From positions 414,162 through 478,161 of the forward strand of contig NZ_PGFB01000005.1 of NCBI RefSeq assembly GCF_002797855.1: a DNA stretch of 64,000 nucleotides, given 5' to 3'. The position numbers were made by a program, and so were the translations under genes. Below, piece by piece: positions 16,886 to 24,822 of the stretch. The number at the start of each line of letters is the position of its first letter. Position 1 is the stretch's first letter. Source of the stretch: Compostimonas suwonensis. Its GTDB lineage: Bacteria; Actinomycetota; Actinomycetes; Actinomycetales; Microbacteriaceae. The notes under the pieces were generated by a model. It saw only the letters and a program-made list of their open reading frames with translations. It did no database searches and had not been told where the DNA came from.

Positions 16886-18191
16886 GCCCGTTCGCCTCCT
16901 CGTTCGGCAGACGCAGGATGACGCGGGTGCCCGTTCCCCCCGGGCCCGGGCCGAGCGATGCCTCACCGCCGGCTCGCGACATCCTGCCGATGATCGACTC
17001 TCTCACGCCGAGCCGCCGCTCGGGGATCGCGTCGAGCTCGAAGCCTGGGCCGCGGTCGGTCACGATGAGCTCGGTCTGGGTGCTCGACCTCTCCAGGTAG
17101 ACCGAGACGTCGCCCCCGGCGTGCCGGGCGGCGTTGAGCATGGCCTCACGGGCGGCCGCGACGAACGGCTCGGGCGCCGGTGCGTCGACCCCGGTCGTCA
17201 CGACCTCGAAGCGCACGGCGTGGTCGTGCTCGATCTCCACGGCGATGCGGCGCAGCTCGGCGCCGAGATCGCCGCCTTCGCGCGCCTCCCCGGTGAAGAG
17301 CCAGTCGCGCAGCTCGCGCTCCTGCGCGCGGGCGAGGCGGGCGGCATCCGAGCCGGGCCCCGCCTTCTGCTGGATGAGGGCGAGCGTCTGCAGCACCGAG
17401 TCGTGCAGGTGCGCGGCGATGTCGGCTCGCTCGGACTCACGGGCGCGCGCGGCGCGCTCCTCGCCGAGGTCGCGCACGAGCCGCACGATCCACGGGGCGA
17501 CGACGATGCCCACCCCGATCAGCACGGCGACGGCCGCGACGACGACCGTCCACGCGTTGGGCTCATCGCCCATGACGAAGAAGAGCAGGATGCCGAGCGC
17601 CACGAGGACGAGCGCCCCGAGAGTGCGCACGAGGAGGGTGCGCGAGACCGCGAGCCCCGATCCCCCGGGGAAACGCGCGCTGTCACCGCTCGGTGCGCCG
17701 CGCAGCGCAGCGAGCTGGCTCCAGGCGAGACCGGCGCCGGCGATCACGACGATCGCGGGGATCACCGACTCGAGGGGCAGCTGCGCACCCAGCTGGTTGG
17801 CGACGAGCGCGACCCCGGCGGCGAGGAGGGCGAGGCCGAGCAGGATCTCGGTGATCGGCAGGCGGGAGGCGGCGCGCGCGGAGGCCTCCGGGTCGTCCGC
17901 GGCGTGCGGCTCGGGGGCGGCAGGGCCCGGCTCGGTCGCAGACCCGGTCGATCGGGGGGCGCCGGCCGCGGCATCCTGCGCAGGCGCCGTCAGAACCGCG
18001 GCGGGCACCCGCTCACGCACCCCCGACGCACTGGGCGTCGCTGCCCACAGCCAGGCGTACAGCAGGATGCCGGCACCGCCGCACACCGCGAGCAGGAGCG
18101 CGCTCGTGCGCACGAGGGTGACGGGCAGCCCCGTGTGCTCGGCGAAGCCCGCGCAGACGCCACCGAGGATCCTGAACCTCGGCCTGGTCAT
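16875..18191 (-). CDS. PspC-domain sensor histidine kinase (LiaS-like role)
   Basis: A 438-residue kinase. Residues 1-52 form a PspC domain (RILGGVCAGFAEHTG with a transmembrane helix). A Pro/Ala-rich linker, further helices between about 112 and 235, the HisKA_3 motif AAHLHDSVLQTL (His263) and an HATPase_c domain follow (EAMLNAARHAGG, then GPGGTGTRVIL). In actinobacteria such kinases pair with PspC/LiaF-like membrane proteins and respond to envelope stress. The ATG at 18191 gives the usual PspC start; in-frame starts at 18215 and 18338 are possible. It is divergent from the PspC/LiaF-like gene at 18332. Confidence 0.9.
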   Translation of the reverse strand: MTRPRFRILGGVCAGFAEHTGLPVTLVRTSALLLAVCGGAGILLYAWLWAATPSASGVRERVPAAVLTAPAQDAAAGAPRSTGSATEPGPAAPEPHAADDPEASARAASRLPITEILLGLALLAAGVALVANQLGAQLPLESVIPAIVVIAGAGLAWSQLAALRGAPSGDSARFPGGSGLAVSRTLLVRTLGALVLVALGILLFFVMGDEPNAWTVVVAAVAVLIGVGIVVAPWIVRLVRDLGEERAARARESERADIAAHLHDSVLQTLALIQQKAGPGSDAARLARAQERELRDWLFTGEAREGGDLGAELRRIAVEIEHDHAVRFEVVTTGVDAPAPEPFVAAAREAMLNAARHAGGDVSVYLERSSTQTELIVTDRGPGFELDAIPERRLGVRESIIGRMSRAGGEASLGPGPGGTGTRVILRLPNEEANGHAG

Positions 18192-18331
18192 GATTGCGGT
18201 CTTCACACTGAGCATCCAAGCACGCACCGAGCGCGACGGCACGCACCCGAGGGGCGAATCAGGGTACCCCCGGGCCGGAATCAGGGCGATACCCCATGGT
18301 CGAGCGCCGCCCGCGGCGGAAGACTCGAGAC

Positions 18332-19933
18332 ATGACAAACGCGAACGGCCCCACGGCGCCGACCGACGACAGCACCGGGGCGAACGGCGCCCCGGCCGGC
18401 GCGCCCCGGCAGGGCGACTTCTTCGACTGGGTGCGCGACCTCGGCTTCGTGCGCGGCGACGACGCCTGGCTCGGCGGGGTCTGCGCGGCGATCGGTCGTC
18501 GCACGGGCCTCGACCCGATCATCGTGCGCGGCATCGCGCTCGTCATCGCCGTGCTCGGCGGCCCGGTCTTCCTCTTCTACGGCGCCGCCTGGGCCCTGCT
18601 GCCCGACGCGACCGGCCGCATCCACCTGCAGGAGGCGATCCGGGGCCGCTTCGACCCGGCCATGATCGCGATCGGCGTCTTCGTGCTCCTGACGTTCATG
18701 CCCTTCACCCACGGTCTCTGGTGGGTGGGCCCGCCCGACGTCTGGGGGATGCCCGACTGGCTCGAGGTGACCTTCCGCGCCGGCTGGATCATCGCCCTCG
18801 TCGCCGGGATCATCTGGCTCTCCGTCACCGTCGCCCGTCGCACGCCCCGCCCCCCGCAGCCCGGCACGAACCCCGGCAGCGGCCACCACGGGAGCACGAA
18901 CCCCGGCAGCGGCCATCACGGGAGCCCGGCGAGCGCAGCTGCCGCCGCGGGTGCCGTGAGCACCCCGGATGCCGCGACCGCGGGCGGCCCGACCGCGGCC
19001 TTCGCCGCCGACGCCACTGGAACCGCGACGGCCCCGCCCGCCTTCGGCCCGGCGACGGATGCCACCGGCACCCCCGCCGCCGACACGGCCGGCACGGGCA
19101 CGGGCACGGGCACGGGCACGGGCACGGGCACGGGCAGCACCGATACAACCAGCACCGGCGCGACCGCCACCCCGCCCCCGGCCGACCCCACCCCCACGCG
19201 GGACTACGCCGACTACTGGGGCAAGCGGCTCGGCGAGAGCGCATCGGCCCGCGCCGAGCAGTTCAGCCATGACATCAACCGCCACGTCGACGACTGGCGC
19301 GGCCGCCAGGCCGGAGCGGGCTTCACCGCGATCGTGCTCGGCCTCGCCCTCGTCGCCGGCGCGGCCACGGCCGGGATCGCCGCCCAGAGCCCGTGGAGCG
19401 ACTCGGCCCTGGTGGCCGGGCTCGCCGCCGCGACCGCCGCGCTCGCGATCGGCATCGTGATCGCCGGCATCCGCGGCCGTACGAGCGGATGGATGAGCCC
19501 CTTCGCGATCGTGCTCGTGGCCGTGCTCGTGGTCACCGGCATCCTGCCCAGGGACACTCAGATCAGCGCCTTCGGAGCGCCGGACTGGACCGTGCGCTCG
19601 GTGTCGCAGACCGGTCCGGAGGCGTTCGCGATGATCGCGGGCGCACCGACGCTCGACCTGAGCGAGCTCACGGCGAGCTCGGACGGCGACATCGACGTCT
19701 ACCTGCTGGCAGGCACGATCACCGTCGAGGTTCCCGACGACCGCAACGTCGTCGTCGAGTCGCACGCGCTCGTCGGCTCGGTGACCGCCGACGGCGACGA
19801 ACGGGACGGCGCGCTCTTCCTCAGCAACGAGCGCCACGACTTCGACGGCGGCACCGGCAGCCGCACGACGACCGTGCGCCTGTGGAACCTGGTGGGCGCC
19901 GCCGACATCCAGCTCGACCGGACCAACGGCTAG
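18332..19933 (+). CDS. PspC-domain membrane protein with LiaF-like C-terminal domain
   Basis: A 533-residue membrane protein. A PspC domain is at about 28-95 (WLGGVCAAIGRRTGLDP then a helix), two more helices lie at 110-130 and 150-168, and a 150-residue Gly/Ser/Thr/Ala/Pro linker follows with a doubled NPGSGHHGS repeat and a (Gly-Thr)n run. Three more helices come next, and the C-terminal domain of about 110 residues (SGDIDVYLLAG-like, here DGDIDVYLLAGTITVEVP) looks like the LiaF/DUF2154 beta domain. It is divergent from a PspC kinase and its regulator, so the three probably form one envelope-stress circuit in which this protein restrains the kinase. Confidence 0.8.
   Translation: MTNANGPTAPTDDSTGANGAPAGAPRQGDFFDWVRDLGFVRGDDAWLGGVCAAIGRRTGLDPIIVRGIALVIAVLGGPVFLFYGAAWALLPDATGRIHLQEAIRGRFDPAMIAIGVFVLLTFMPFTHGLWWVGPPDVWGMPDWLEVTFRAGWIIALVAGIIWLSVTVARRTPRPPQPGTNPGSGHHGSTNPGSGHHGSPASAAAAAGAVSTPDAATAGGPTAAFAADATGTATAPPAFGPATDATGTPAADTAGTGTGTGTGTGTGTGSTDTTSTGATATPPPADPTPTRDYADYWGKRLGESASARAEQFSHDINRHVDDWRGRQAGAGFTAIVLGLALVAGAATAGIAAQSPWSDSALVAGLAAATAALAIGIVIAGIRGRTSGWMSPFAIVLVAVLVVTGILPRDTQISAFGAPDWTVRSVSQTGPEAFAMIAGAPTLDLSELTASSDGDIDVYLLAGTITVEVPDDRNVVVESHALVGSVTADGDERDGALFLSNERHDFDGGTGSRTTTVRLWNLVGAADIQLDRTNG
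19091..19132 (+). repeat. Seven tandem GGCACG hexamers inside the PspC/LiaF gene
   Basis: Seven perfect copies of GGCACG encode alternating Gly-Thr in the extracytoplasmic or cytoplasmic linker. Copy-number change by slippage would lengthen or shorten the linker without shifting frame. Confidence 0.9.
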
Positions 19934-19959
19934 ACCGCCGACGACACGAGGAGACGCAC

Positions 19960-20334
19960 ATGACAGACAACACGCCCGACCCGTTCACCGCGGCATCCGC
20001 TGCCCCGGCCGGCGGCACCCCGGCATCCGCCGCCTCGACCGGCCACGCTCCGACCGGCCAGACTCCGACCGGCCGCATCCCGACCGGCCGCATCCCGACC
20101 GGCACCGCCCCAACCGGCACGGCCTCGGTCACCGCCCCGCAACCCCGCCGCTACCCGGCGCGCATCGGCACGATCATCTGGGGCATGCTGCTGCTCGCCT
20201 TCGCCGCCTACATGATCATCACGACGGTCGTGCCGCCCGTCGCCGACCCCGTCACCCTCATCACGGGCGCCCTCATCGCCGGCGGCCTCGCCCTCGTCAT
20301 CGTAGGCATCGCCGCCGCCTCCCGCCGCCCCTGA
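19960..20334 (+). CDS. Small two-helix membrane protein with PTGR repeats
   Basis: A 124-residue protein of unknown function. Residues 1-60 are low-complexity, with about six repeats of the type PTG(R/Q/T)xPTG. Two transmembrane helices follow at about 70-88 and 98-116, ending in RRP. GAGGAG stands eight bases before the ATG, and the gene starts 26 bp after the PspC/LiaF-like gene, so both are probably on one transcript and this may be an accessory of the same envelope-stress system. A perfect hairpin of family A follows the stop codon. Confidence 0.7.
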   Translation: MTDNTPDPFTAASAAPAGGTPASAASTGHAPTGQTPTGRIPTGRIPTGTAPTGTASVTAPQPRRYPARIGTIIWGMLLLAFAAYMIITTVVPPVADPVTLITGALIAGGLALVIVGIAAASRRP

Positions 20335-20335
20335 T

Positions 20336-20401
20336 CCCGCGAGTGGACGCAAATCGGGGGTGTTTCGGTCGAAACACCCCCGATTTGCGTCCACTCGCGG
20401 G
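20336..20401. repeat. Palindromic element, family A copy 3 (perfect 32-bp arms)
   Basis: A 66-bp perfect palindrome: arms 20336-20367 and 20370-20401 with only GT between them. The left arm begins CCCGCGAGTGGACGC. It starts one base after the stop of the small membrane protein and ends eight bases from the stop of the convergent ABC permease, so it may terminate both transcripts. It represents the family A consensus without substitutions. Confidence 0.9.
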
Positions 20402-20409
20402 ATGGGCGG

Positions 20410-21174
20410 CTAGGCGTTTTCTTTGCGGAAGGTGCGGGTGCCGACCCAGAGGCCGACGACGAAGAGCACGAGCGTCCAGAGCACACCCCAGAGCACCGTG
20501 ACCGTGCCGAAGTCGCCCGCGAAGAAGTCGCGCACGGCGTTGACGACGTACTTCGTGGGCATGAAGTCGCTCACGACCGCGAGCCACTCGGGAGCACCCG
20601 TCGCCGTGCTGATCGGCAGCAGGATGCCCGAGAGCAGCAGCACGGGCAGCGCGATGCTGTTGAGGATCGGCGCCATCACGTCTTCGCTCTTCGTCGTGAG
20701 GGCGAGGGCGTTGGATGCCGCGGCACACGCCGCGCCCACGAGCAGCACGAGCACCAGGCCGAAGAGCATGCCGGCGATCGAGCCGCGCAGGCCGAAGGCG
20801 AAGCCGAGCGCGATGAGCACGACGCCCTGCACGAAGAGCAGCACGACATCGCGCAGGATGCGGCCGAACAGCAGGGCGGTGCGGCTCGCGGGGGTCACCC
20901 GCTCCGCCTCGATGACGCCCTCGCGCCACTCGGAGACGAGCCCGAAGCCCGCGAAGAGCGCCCCGAAGAGGCCGAGCTGCACGAGCAGCCCGGGCACGAA
21001 GAAGGTGTAGGCGTTGTCGGTGCCGATCTGGGCCGCGAGCGGTTCGAGCAGCGGGCCGAAGAGCACGAGGTAGAGGATCGGCTGGGCGAGCCCGATGATC
21101 ACCCAGGCGGGGTTGCGCAGGTTCATCCGCATCTGCCTGCGGAAGACGATGCCGGTGTCGTGGAAGAAGGTCAT
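20410..21174 (-). CDS. ABC-2 type drug-exporter permease (DrrB-like)
   Basis: A 254-residue membrane protein with six predicted helices, an N-terminus typical of DrrB-like permeases (FRRQMRMNLRNPAWVIIGLAQPILYLVLFG) and the ABC-2 signature region around EWREGVIEAERVTPASR. It should export a hydrophobic compound with the ATPase encoded 28 bp upstream. The substrate is unknown. Confidence 0.9.
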   Translation of the reverse strand: MTFFHDTGIVFRRQMRMNLRNPAWVIIGLAQPILYLVLFGPLLEPLAAQIGTDNAYTFFVPGLLVQLGLFGALFAGFGLVSEWREGVIEAERVTPASRTALLFGRILRDVVLLFVQGVVLIALGFAFGLRGSIAGMLFGLVLVLLVGAACAAASNALALTTKSEDVMAPILNSIALPVLLLSGILLPISTATGAPEWLAVVSDFMPTKYVVNAVRDFFAGDFGTVTVLWGVLWTLVLFVVGLWVGTRTFRKENA

Positions 21175-21202
21175 GAAGGTCTCCTGTCGCTGTCGTCGGA
21201 TC

Positions 21203-22174
21203 TCAGGCTGCGGCTTCGTCGCGCAGCGAACGGCCGGTCATGGTGAGGAACACGTCGTCGAGCGTGGGGCGGCGCACCTCGATCTGCTCGAGGGCCACCC
21301 CCGCCGAGTCGAGCGAGCGCAGGAGCCCGGGCAGCACCGTGCCCGCGCGGGGCACGCGCACGCTCACGGTGAGCTCGGCGACATCCGCCGCCGTGCCTCC
21401 GGCGAGGGCTGTGAGCTGCGCCGCAGCCGTGGTGACGTGGGCGGCGTCGGTGAGCACGAGCTCGATGAGGTCGCCCGCCACCTGGCTCTTGAGCGCCTCG
21501 GGCGTGTCGCTCGCGACGATCGAGCCGTGGTCGATCACGAGGATGCGGTCGCACAGCGCGTCGGCCTCGTCGAGGTAGTGCGTCGTGAGGAAGACGGTCG
21601 CACCGCGCTGGGTGCGCAGATCGGAGATGTGCGTCCAGAGGTTGGCGCGCGCCTGCGGGTCGAGGCCCGTGGTCGGCTCGTCGAGGAAGACGAGCTTCGG
21701 GTCGTGCACGAGACCCATGGCGATGTCGAGGCGGCGGCGCTGGCCGCCCGAGAGGGTGCGCGGAGCCCGCGTCCACATGCCGTCGAGGTCGAGCTGCTCG
21801 AAGAGCTCCCTGCCCCGCCGCTCGGCCTGCTGCCGGCTGATGCCGTAGAGCATGCCGTGGTCCATGATCTCTTCCCCGGCCCGCGCCTCGCCCGAGGTCG
21901 AGCCGCTCTGCGAGACGTAGCCGATGCTGCTGCGCACCTTGACGGGGTCGGCCGCGAGGTCGTAGCCCGCGACCGTCGCCGTGCCCTCCGTGGGCTTGAG
22001 CAGGGTCGTGAGCATTCTCAGGGTCGTGGTCTTGCCCGCCCCGTTCGGGCCGAGGAAGCCGACGATCTCGCCCTCCTCGACATCGATGTCGACACCGGCG
22101 ACCGCCTTCACGGCCACCTTCTCGCGCCCGCGTTTGGTGTCGAACGTTCTGGCCAGTCCTCTGGCGTGGATCAT
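21203..22174 (-). CDS. Daunorubicin-resistance-type ABC transporter ATPase (DrrA-like)
   Basis: A 323-residue ATPase with Walker A GPNGAGKTTT near 42-51, signature LSGGQRRRLD, Walker B KLVFLDEPTTGLDPQ and a C-terminal DrrA-type extension. It pairs with the DrrB-like permease just downstream. The ATG at 22174 was preferred to 22342 because GGGAGA precedes it and the longer form would translate the operator region. Its leader of about 160 nt carries palindromes and its promoter is framed by two near-identical operator-like palindromes; no regulator gene is adjacent. Confidence 0.92.
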   Translation of the reverse strand: MIHARGLARTFDTKRGREKVAVKAVAGVDIDVEEGEIVGFLGPNGAGKTTTLRMLTTLLKPTEGTATVAGYDLAADPVKVRSSIGYVSQSGSTSGEARAGEEIMDHGMLYGISRQQAERRGRELFEQLDLDGMWTRAPRTLSGGQRRRLDIAMGLVHDPKLVFLDEPTTGLDPQARANLWTHISDLRTQRGATVFLTTHYLDEADALCDRILVIDHGSIVASDTPEALKSQVAGDLIELVLTDAAHVTTAAAQLTALAGGTAADVAELTVSVRVPRAGTVLPGLLRSLDSAGVALEQIEVRRPTLDDVFLTMTGRSLRDEAAA

Positions 22175-22297
22175 GTGCACTCTCCCTGGATTCCTCGATG
22201 CCGGCCGGCTCGCGCCGCTCGACGGACTGCTCGGTCGCTCGCGTATGTGGACAGTGTTCACACGCTCCGCTCCATCATGTCGCATGCGGCCGACACT

Positions 22298-22313
22298 GGA
22301 TGTCGCGACATCC
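22298..22313. promoter_or_regulatory. 16-bp palindrome in the leader of the DrrAB-like operon
   Basis: GGATGTCGCGACATCC is a perfect palindrome located in the predicted 5' leader, six bases from the next palindrome. It is also a back-to-back pair of the GGATGTC word that is over-abundant throughout the window, so a specific regulatory role is uncertain. Confidence 0.45.
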
Positions 22314-22319
22314 GCAATT

Positions 22320-22333
22320 CGCGATATATCGCG
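22320..22333. promoter_or_regulatory. Operator-like palindrome O1 of the DrrAB-like operon
   Basis: CGCGATATATCGCG is a perfect 14-bp palindrome just downstream of the predicted transcription start. It shares the core CGATATATCG with the site centred 25 bp away at 22346-22359. The AT core stands out in 70 % GC DNA. Confidence 0.7.
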
Positions 22334-22340
22334 TTCACGC

Positions 22341-22370
22341 AACTTACGATATATCGCGTCTTATTGTCAA
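22341..22370 (-). promoter_or_regulatory. Promoter of the DrrAB-like operon
   Basis: On the minus strand a consensus TTGACA (22370-22365) and TAAGTT (22346-22341) are 18 bp apart. The second operator-like palindrome occupies the spacer, so a bound repressor would block RNA polymerase. Confidence 0.6.
22346..22359. promoter_or_regulatory. Operator-like palindrome O2 of the DrrAB-like operon
   Basis: ACGATATATCGCGT holds the perfect 10-bp core CGATATATCG found also in O1. It lies between the -35 and -10 boxes. Such paired sites fit a dimeric TetR- or PadR-type repressor, which must be encoded elsewhere. Confidence 0.7.
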
Positions 22371-22433
22371 GTGCCGGACGTGCCGCGCATAGTGCCTGTG
22401 GGCCCGTGCCCGTATTTCATTTCCCGCCCCGTG

Positions 22434-22518
22434 ACCCACAACGACGGAGATTCTGCCCGCAATGGCCCGAAAAGGCGCGGGAAGCCCGGAAAAGGCGGAA
22501 AAGTCCGTCGTTTTGAGT
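22434..22518. repeat. Inverted-repeat element, family B copy 2
   Basis: An 85-bp element downstream of murB and upstream of the DrrA-like gene. The right end is GTCCGTCGTTTTGAGT; the left end is slightly decayed (ACCCACAACGACGGAGATT). On the minus strand it reads ACTCAAAACGACGGACTTTT...AATCTCCGTCGT. Together with the operators it accounts for the 426-bp space between the two genes; no further gene is seen there. Confidence 0.8.
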
Positions 22519-22600
22519 GGGGGGAGGAGGGAGAGAGGGGGTGCGGGGCCCGGAGGTGAGCGAGGAGGCCCGAGCGAGTCGAGCGGGCGCGGGAAGGCGG

Positions 22601-23758
22601 CTAGAGGAAGACGCCGAGGAGCACGGGCTCGGGCTGCAGGATGACACCGAACTCCGACTGCACGCGGCTCTGCACAAAACGGGCGAGCTCGGCGACATCC
22701 GACGCCGACGCCGACGCCGTTCCCGAGGTGACGATCGCGAGCGTGTGCTTGCTCGAGATCGCGGCCGTCGACCCCGGCAGACGGAAGCCGCGCGAGATCC
22801 CCGCCCGCTCGATCAGCCACGCCGCGCTGAGCTTCACCGAGGCGGATGCCGGCTGCCCGAGCCACGGGAGTGCGAGCTCCGCACCCCGCTCGACATCCTC
22901 GAGCGAGGTCACGAGCGGTGCCCCGTTCGGCTCGCCGACGGGCCACCGCGGGGCGTCGGAGGGGAGGGTGCGGGCGAAGTGCTCGTTCACGATCGGGTTG
23001 GTGAAGAACGACCCGGCGCTCACCGAGTCGGGGTCTGCGGGGTCGAGCACCATGCCCTTCGAGGCGCGGAGGGCGAGCACGGCCCGACGCACCTCCACGA
23101 TCGGCACGCGCGCGCCCAGCGGAACGCCGAGGGCGTTGGCGAGCTGCGCGTAGGCGACGGGGGCTCCGAGGGGCAGGCGGCCTGCGACATCCTGAGCCGA
23201 GTCGTCTGCCGTGGCGAGGTCGAGCTCGACGGCGAGCACCACGCCCCTGCGGCCGTTCTTGAGGGCCGAGCTGCGGTAGCCGAGCTCGAGCTCCGCGGCC
23301 GTCAGCCGCACCACCTCGCCGCTCTCGGCGTCGAGGAAGTCGACGGCCGCGAGCACCGACGACAGCTCCTGGCCGTAGGCCCCGATGTTCTGCACGGGGG
23401 CGGCGCCCGTCGATCCGGGGATGCCGGAGAGCGCTTCGATGCCGGCCAGGCCCTCGGCGACGGCCGTGGCGACGACCTCGTCCCACGGTTCGCCGGCCTG
23501 CACCCGCAAGCGCACCCTCCCGGGCGCGGCGCCCGGGACGCGCTCGATGCCGCGCGTGGCCACCCGCACGACCGTGCCGGGGAAGCCCTCGTCGGCGGCG
23601 ACCGTGTTGGAGCCTCCGCCGAGCAGGAACCACGGCTCATCCGTGGCCCACACCGCGCGAACCACCTCGACGAGGTCGGTCTGCGTGCGCACCTCGACGA
23701 GCCGGGCGGGCGGGCCGCCGACCCTCAGGGTCGTGAGTTCGGAAAGCGCTGAGGTCAT
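22601..23758 (-). CDS. murB: UDP-N-acetylenolpyruvoylglucosamine reductase
   Basis: A 385-residue MurB. It reduces the enolpyruvyl group of UDP-GlcNAc-enolpyruvate to UDP-MurNAc with NADPH and FAD, an essential cytoplasmic step of peptidoglycan synthesis. Signatures are the FAD loop LLGGGSN, the segment GIPGSTGAAPVQNIGAYGQE, and the proton-donor serine in SAGSFFTNP. The start overlaps the stop of the HadB-like gene (ATGA). Confidence 0.97.
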   Translation of the reverse strand: MTSALSELTTLRVGGPPARLVEVRTQTDLVEVVRAVWATDEPWFLLGGGSNTVAADEGFPGTVVRVATRGIERVPGAAPGRVRLRVQAGEPWDEVVATAVAEGLAGIEALSGIPGSTGAAPVQNIGAYGQELSSVLAAVDFLDAESGEVVRLTAAELELGYRSSALKNGRRGVVLAVELDLATADDSAQDVAGRLPLGAPVAYAQLANALGVPLGARVPIVEVRRAVLALRASKGMVLDPADPDSVSAGSFFTNPIVNEHFARTLPSDAPRWPVGEPNGAPLVTSLEDVERGAELALPWLGQPASASVKLSAAWLIERAGISRGFRLPGSTAAISSKHTLAIVTSGTASASASDVAELARFVQSRVQSEFGVILQPEPVLLGVFL

Positions 23759-24180
23759 GCGAGGTCGACGCGCACCTGGGCCTTGCCGAGCACCGTCTCG
23801 TCGTTGCAGATCACGGTGAGATCGACGCGGGCGGTGCGCGCCTCGACGTCGAACTGCGCGATCTTCGCCGTCACGAGGATGCTCGCGCCGGCCACCGGAT
23901 CGACGACCACGGGCCGCGTGAACCGCACCTGGTAGTCGAGGATGCGCGCGGGGTCGCCGAGCCAGTCGACGACGGGCTGCACGGCGAGGCCCATCGTGAG
24001 CATGCCGTGGGCGAGCACTCCGGGCAGGCCGACCGAGGCGGCGACGTCGTCGCGGTAGTGGATGGGGTTGAAGTCGCCCGAGGCGCCCGCGTAGCGCACG
24101 AGCGAGTCGCGCTCGAGCTCGAAGGCGCCCGCGGCCACGGTCTCGCCCACCTCGAGGTTCTGCACGTCGAAGTCGCTCAT
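23755..24180 (-). CDS. MaoC-family dehydratase (HadB-like)
   Basis: A 141-residue hot-dog-fold protein with the hydratase motif YAGASGDFNPIHYRDDVAASVGLPGVLAHGM, which carries the catalytic Asp and His. It resembles HadB, the catalytic subunit of actinobacterial 3-hydroxyacyl dehydratases, which works as a dimer with the HadA-like protein encoded just upstream; the genes overlap by four bases. In non-mycolate actinobacteria its physiological substrate is not established. It overlaps murB on the other side. Confidence 0.9.
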   Translation of the reverse strand: MSDFDVQNLEVGETVAAGAFELERDSLVRYAGASGDFNPIHYRDDVAASVGLPGVLAHGMLTMGLAVQPVVDWLGDPARILDYQVRFTRPVVVDPVAGASILVTAKIAQFDVEARTARVDLTVICNDETVLGKAQVRVDLA

Positions 24181-24623
24181 GCGTCCCCCCTGACGACGAG
24201 GGTGGATGTCGCGGTCACGACGTGCTCTCCGTCGGCGTCGACGATCTGCGACTCCGCCGTGACCATCGAGTTGCCGCCGAGCGACTTGACGCTCGTGACG
24301 GTGAGCGTCGCGGTCAGCTCGTCGCCCGCGACGACGGGACGGGTGTAGCTGAAGCGCTGCTCGCCGTGCACGACCCGGCTGAAGTCGATGCCCGCATCGG
24401 GCTCTGCGAGCAGCTGCTCGAGGGTGCGCTCGGTGACCACGATGGGGAACGTCGGCGGGGCGACGAGGTCGGAGTGGCCGGCCGCGCGGGCGGCGTCCAC
24501 GTCGGTGTTGATCGGGCTCGTGGCGAAGACGGCCCGCGCGAACTCGCGGATCTTCTCGCGCCCGACGAGATACGGCTCCGTCGGCGGGAAGACGCGCCCC
24601 TGGATGTCTGGGTTCACACTCAC
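24177..24623 (-). CDS. FAS1-type dehydratase, HadA-like subunit
   Basis: A 148-residue hot-dog protein beginning MSVNPDIQGRVFPPTEPYLVGREKIREFA, the typical N-terminus of HadA/FAS1-dehydratase subunits, with the segment VVHGEQRFSYTRPVVAGDEL in the second half. HadA subunits lack the full catalytic pair and stabilise HadB. It is first in the hadA-hadB-murB transcript, with four-base overlaps. The 199 bp up to the dienelactone hydrolase gene show no gene or clear hairpin. Confidence 0.88.
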   Translation of the reverse strand: MSVNPDIQGRVFPPTEPYLVGREKIREFARAVFATSPINTDVDAARAAGHSDLVAPPTFPIVVTERTLEQLLAEPDAGIDFSRVVHGEQRFSYTRPVVAGDELTATLTVTSVKSLGGNSMVTAESQIVDADGEHVVTATSTLVVRGDA

Positions 24624-24822
24624 CCCCTCATCTTAAGGCGGTGGGGTCGCGAGCGGCGACGACGGCAGCCCGTGCAGCGACCGCACCCGGATCGCCTCGC
24701 GGGCGGCCGAGCCGCATCAGCTCCGCCGCTCGGGCAGGGGAGGCGTGTCGATCCGGGCTCGCAGGATCGGCGGCGCACCACCGCGCGGACCCGCGCGCCG
24801 GCAGGACAGGAGGTCGACCGCG

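Noticed and set aside
19091..19132. GGCACG array as a CRISPR or regulatory repeat
   Set aside because: Direct hexamer repeats without spacers inside a coding linker; simple slippage tract. No CRISPR array was found anywhere in the window.
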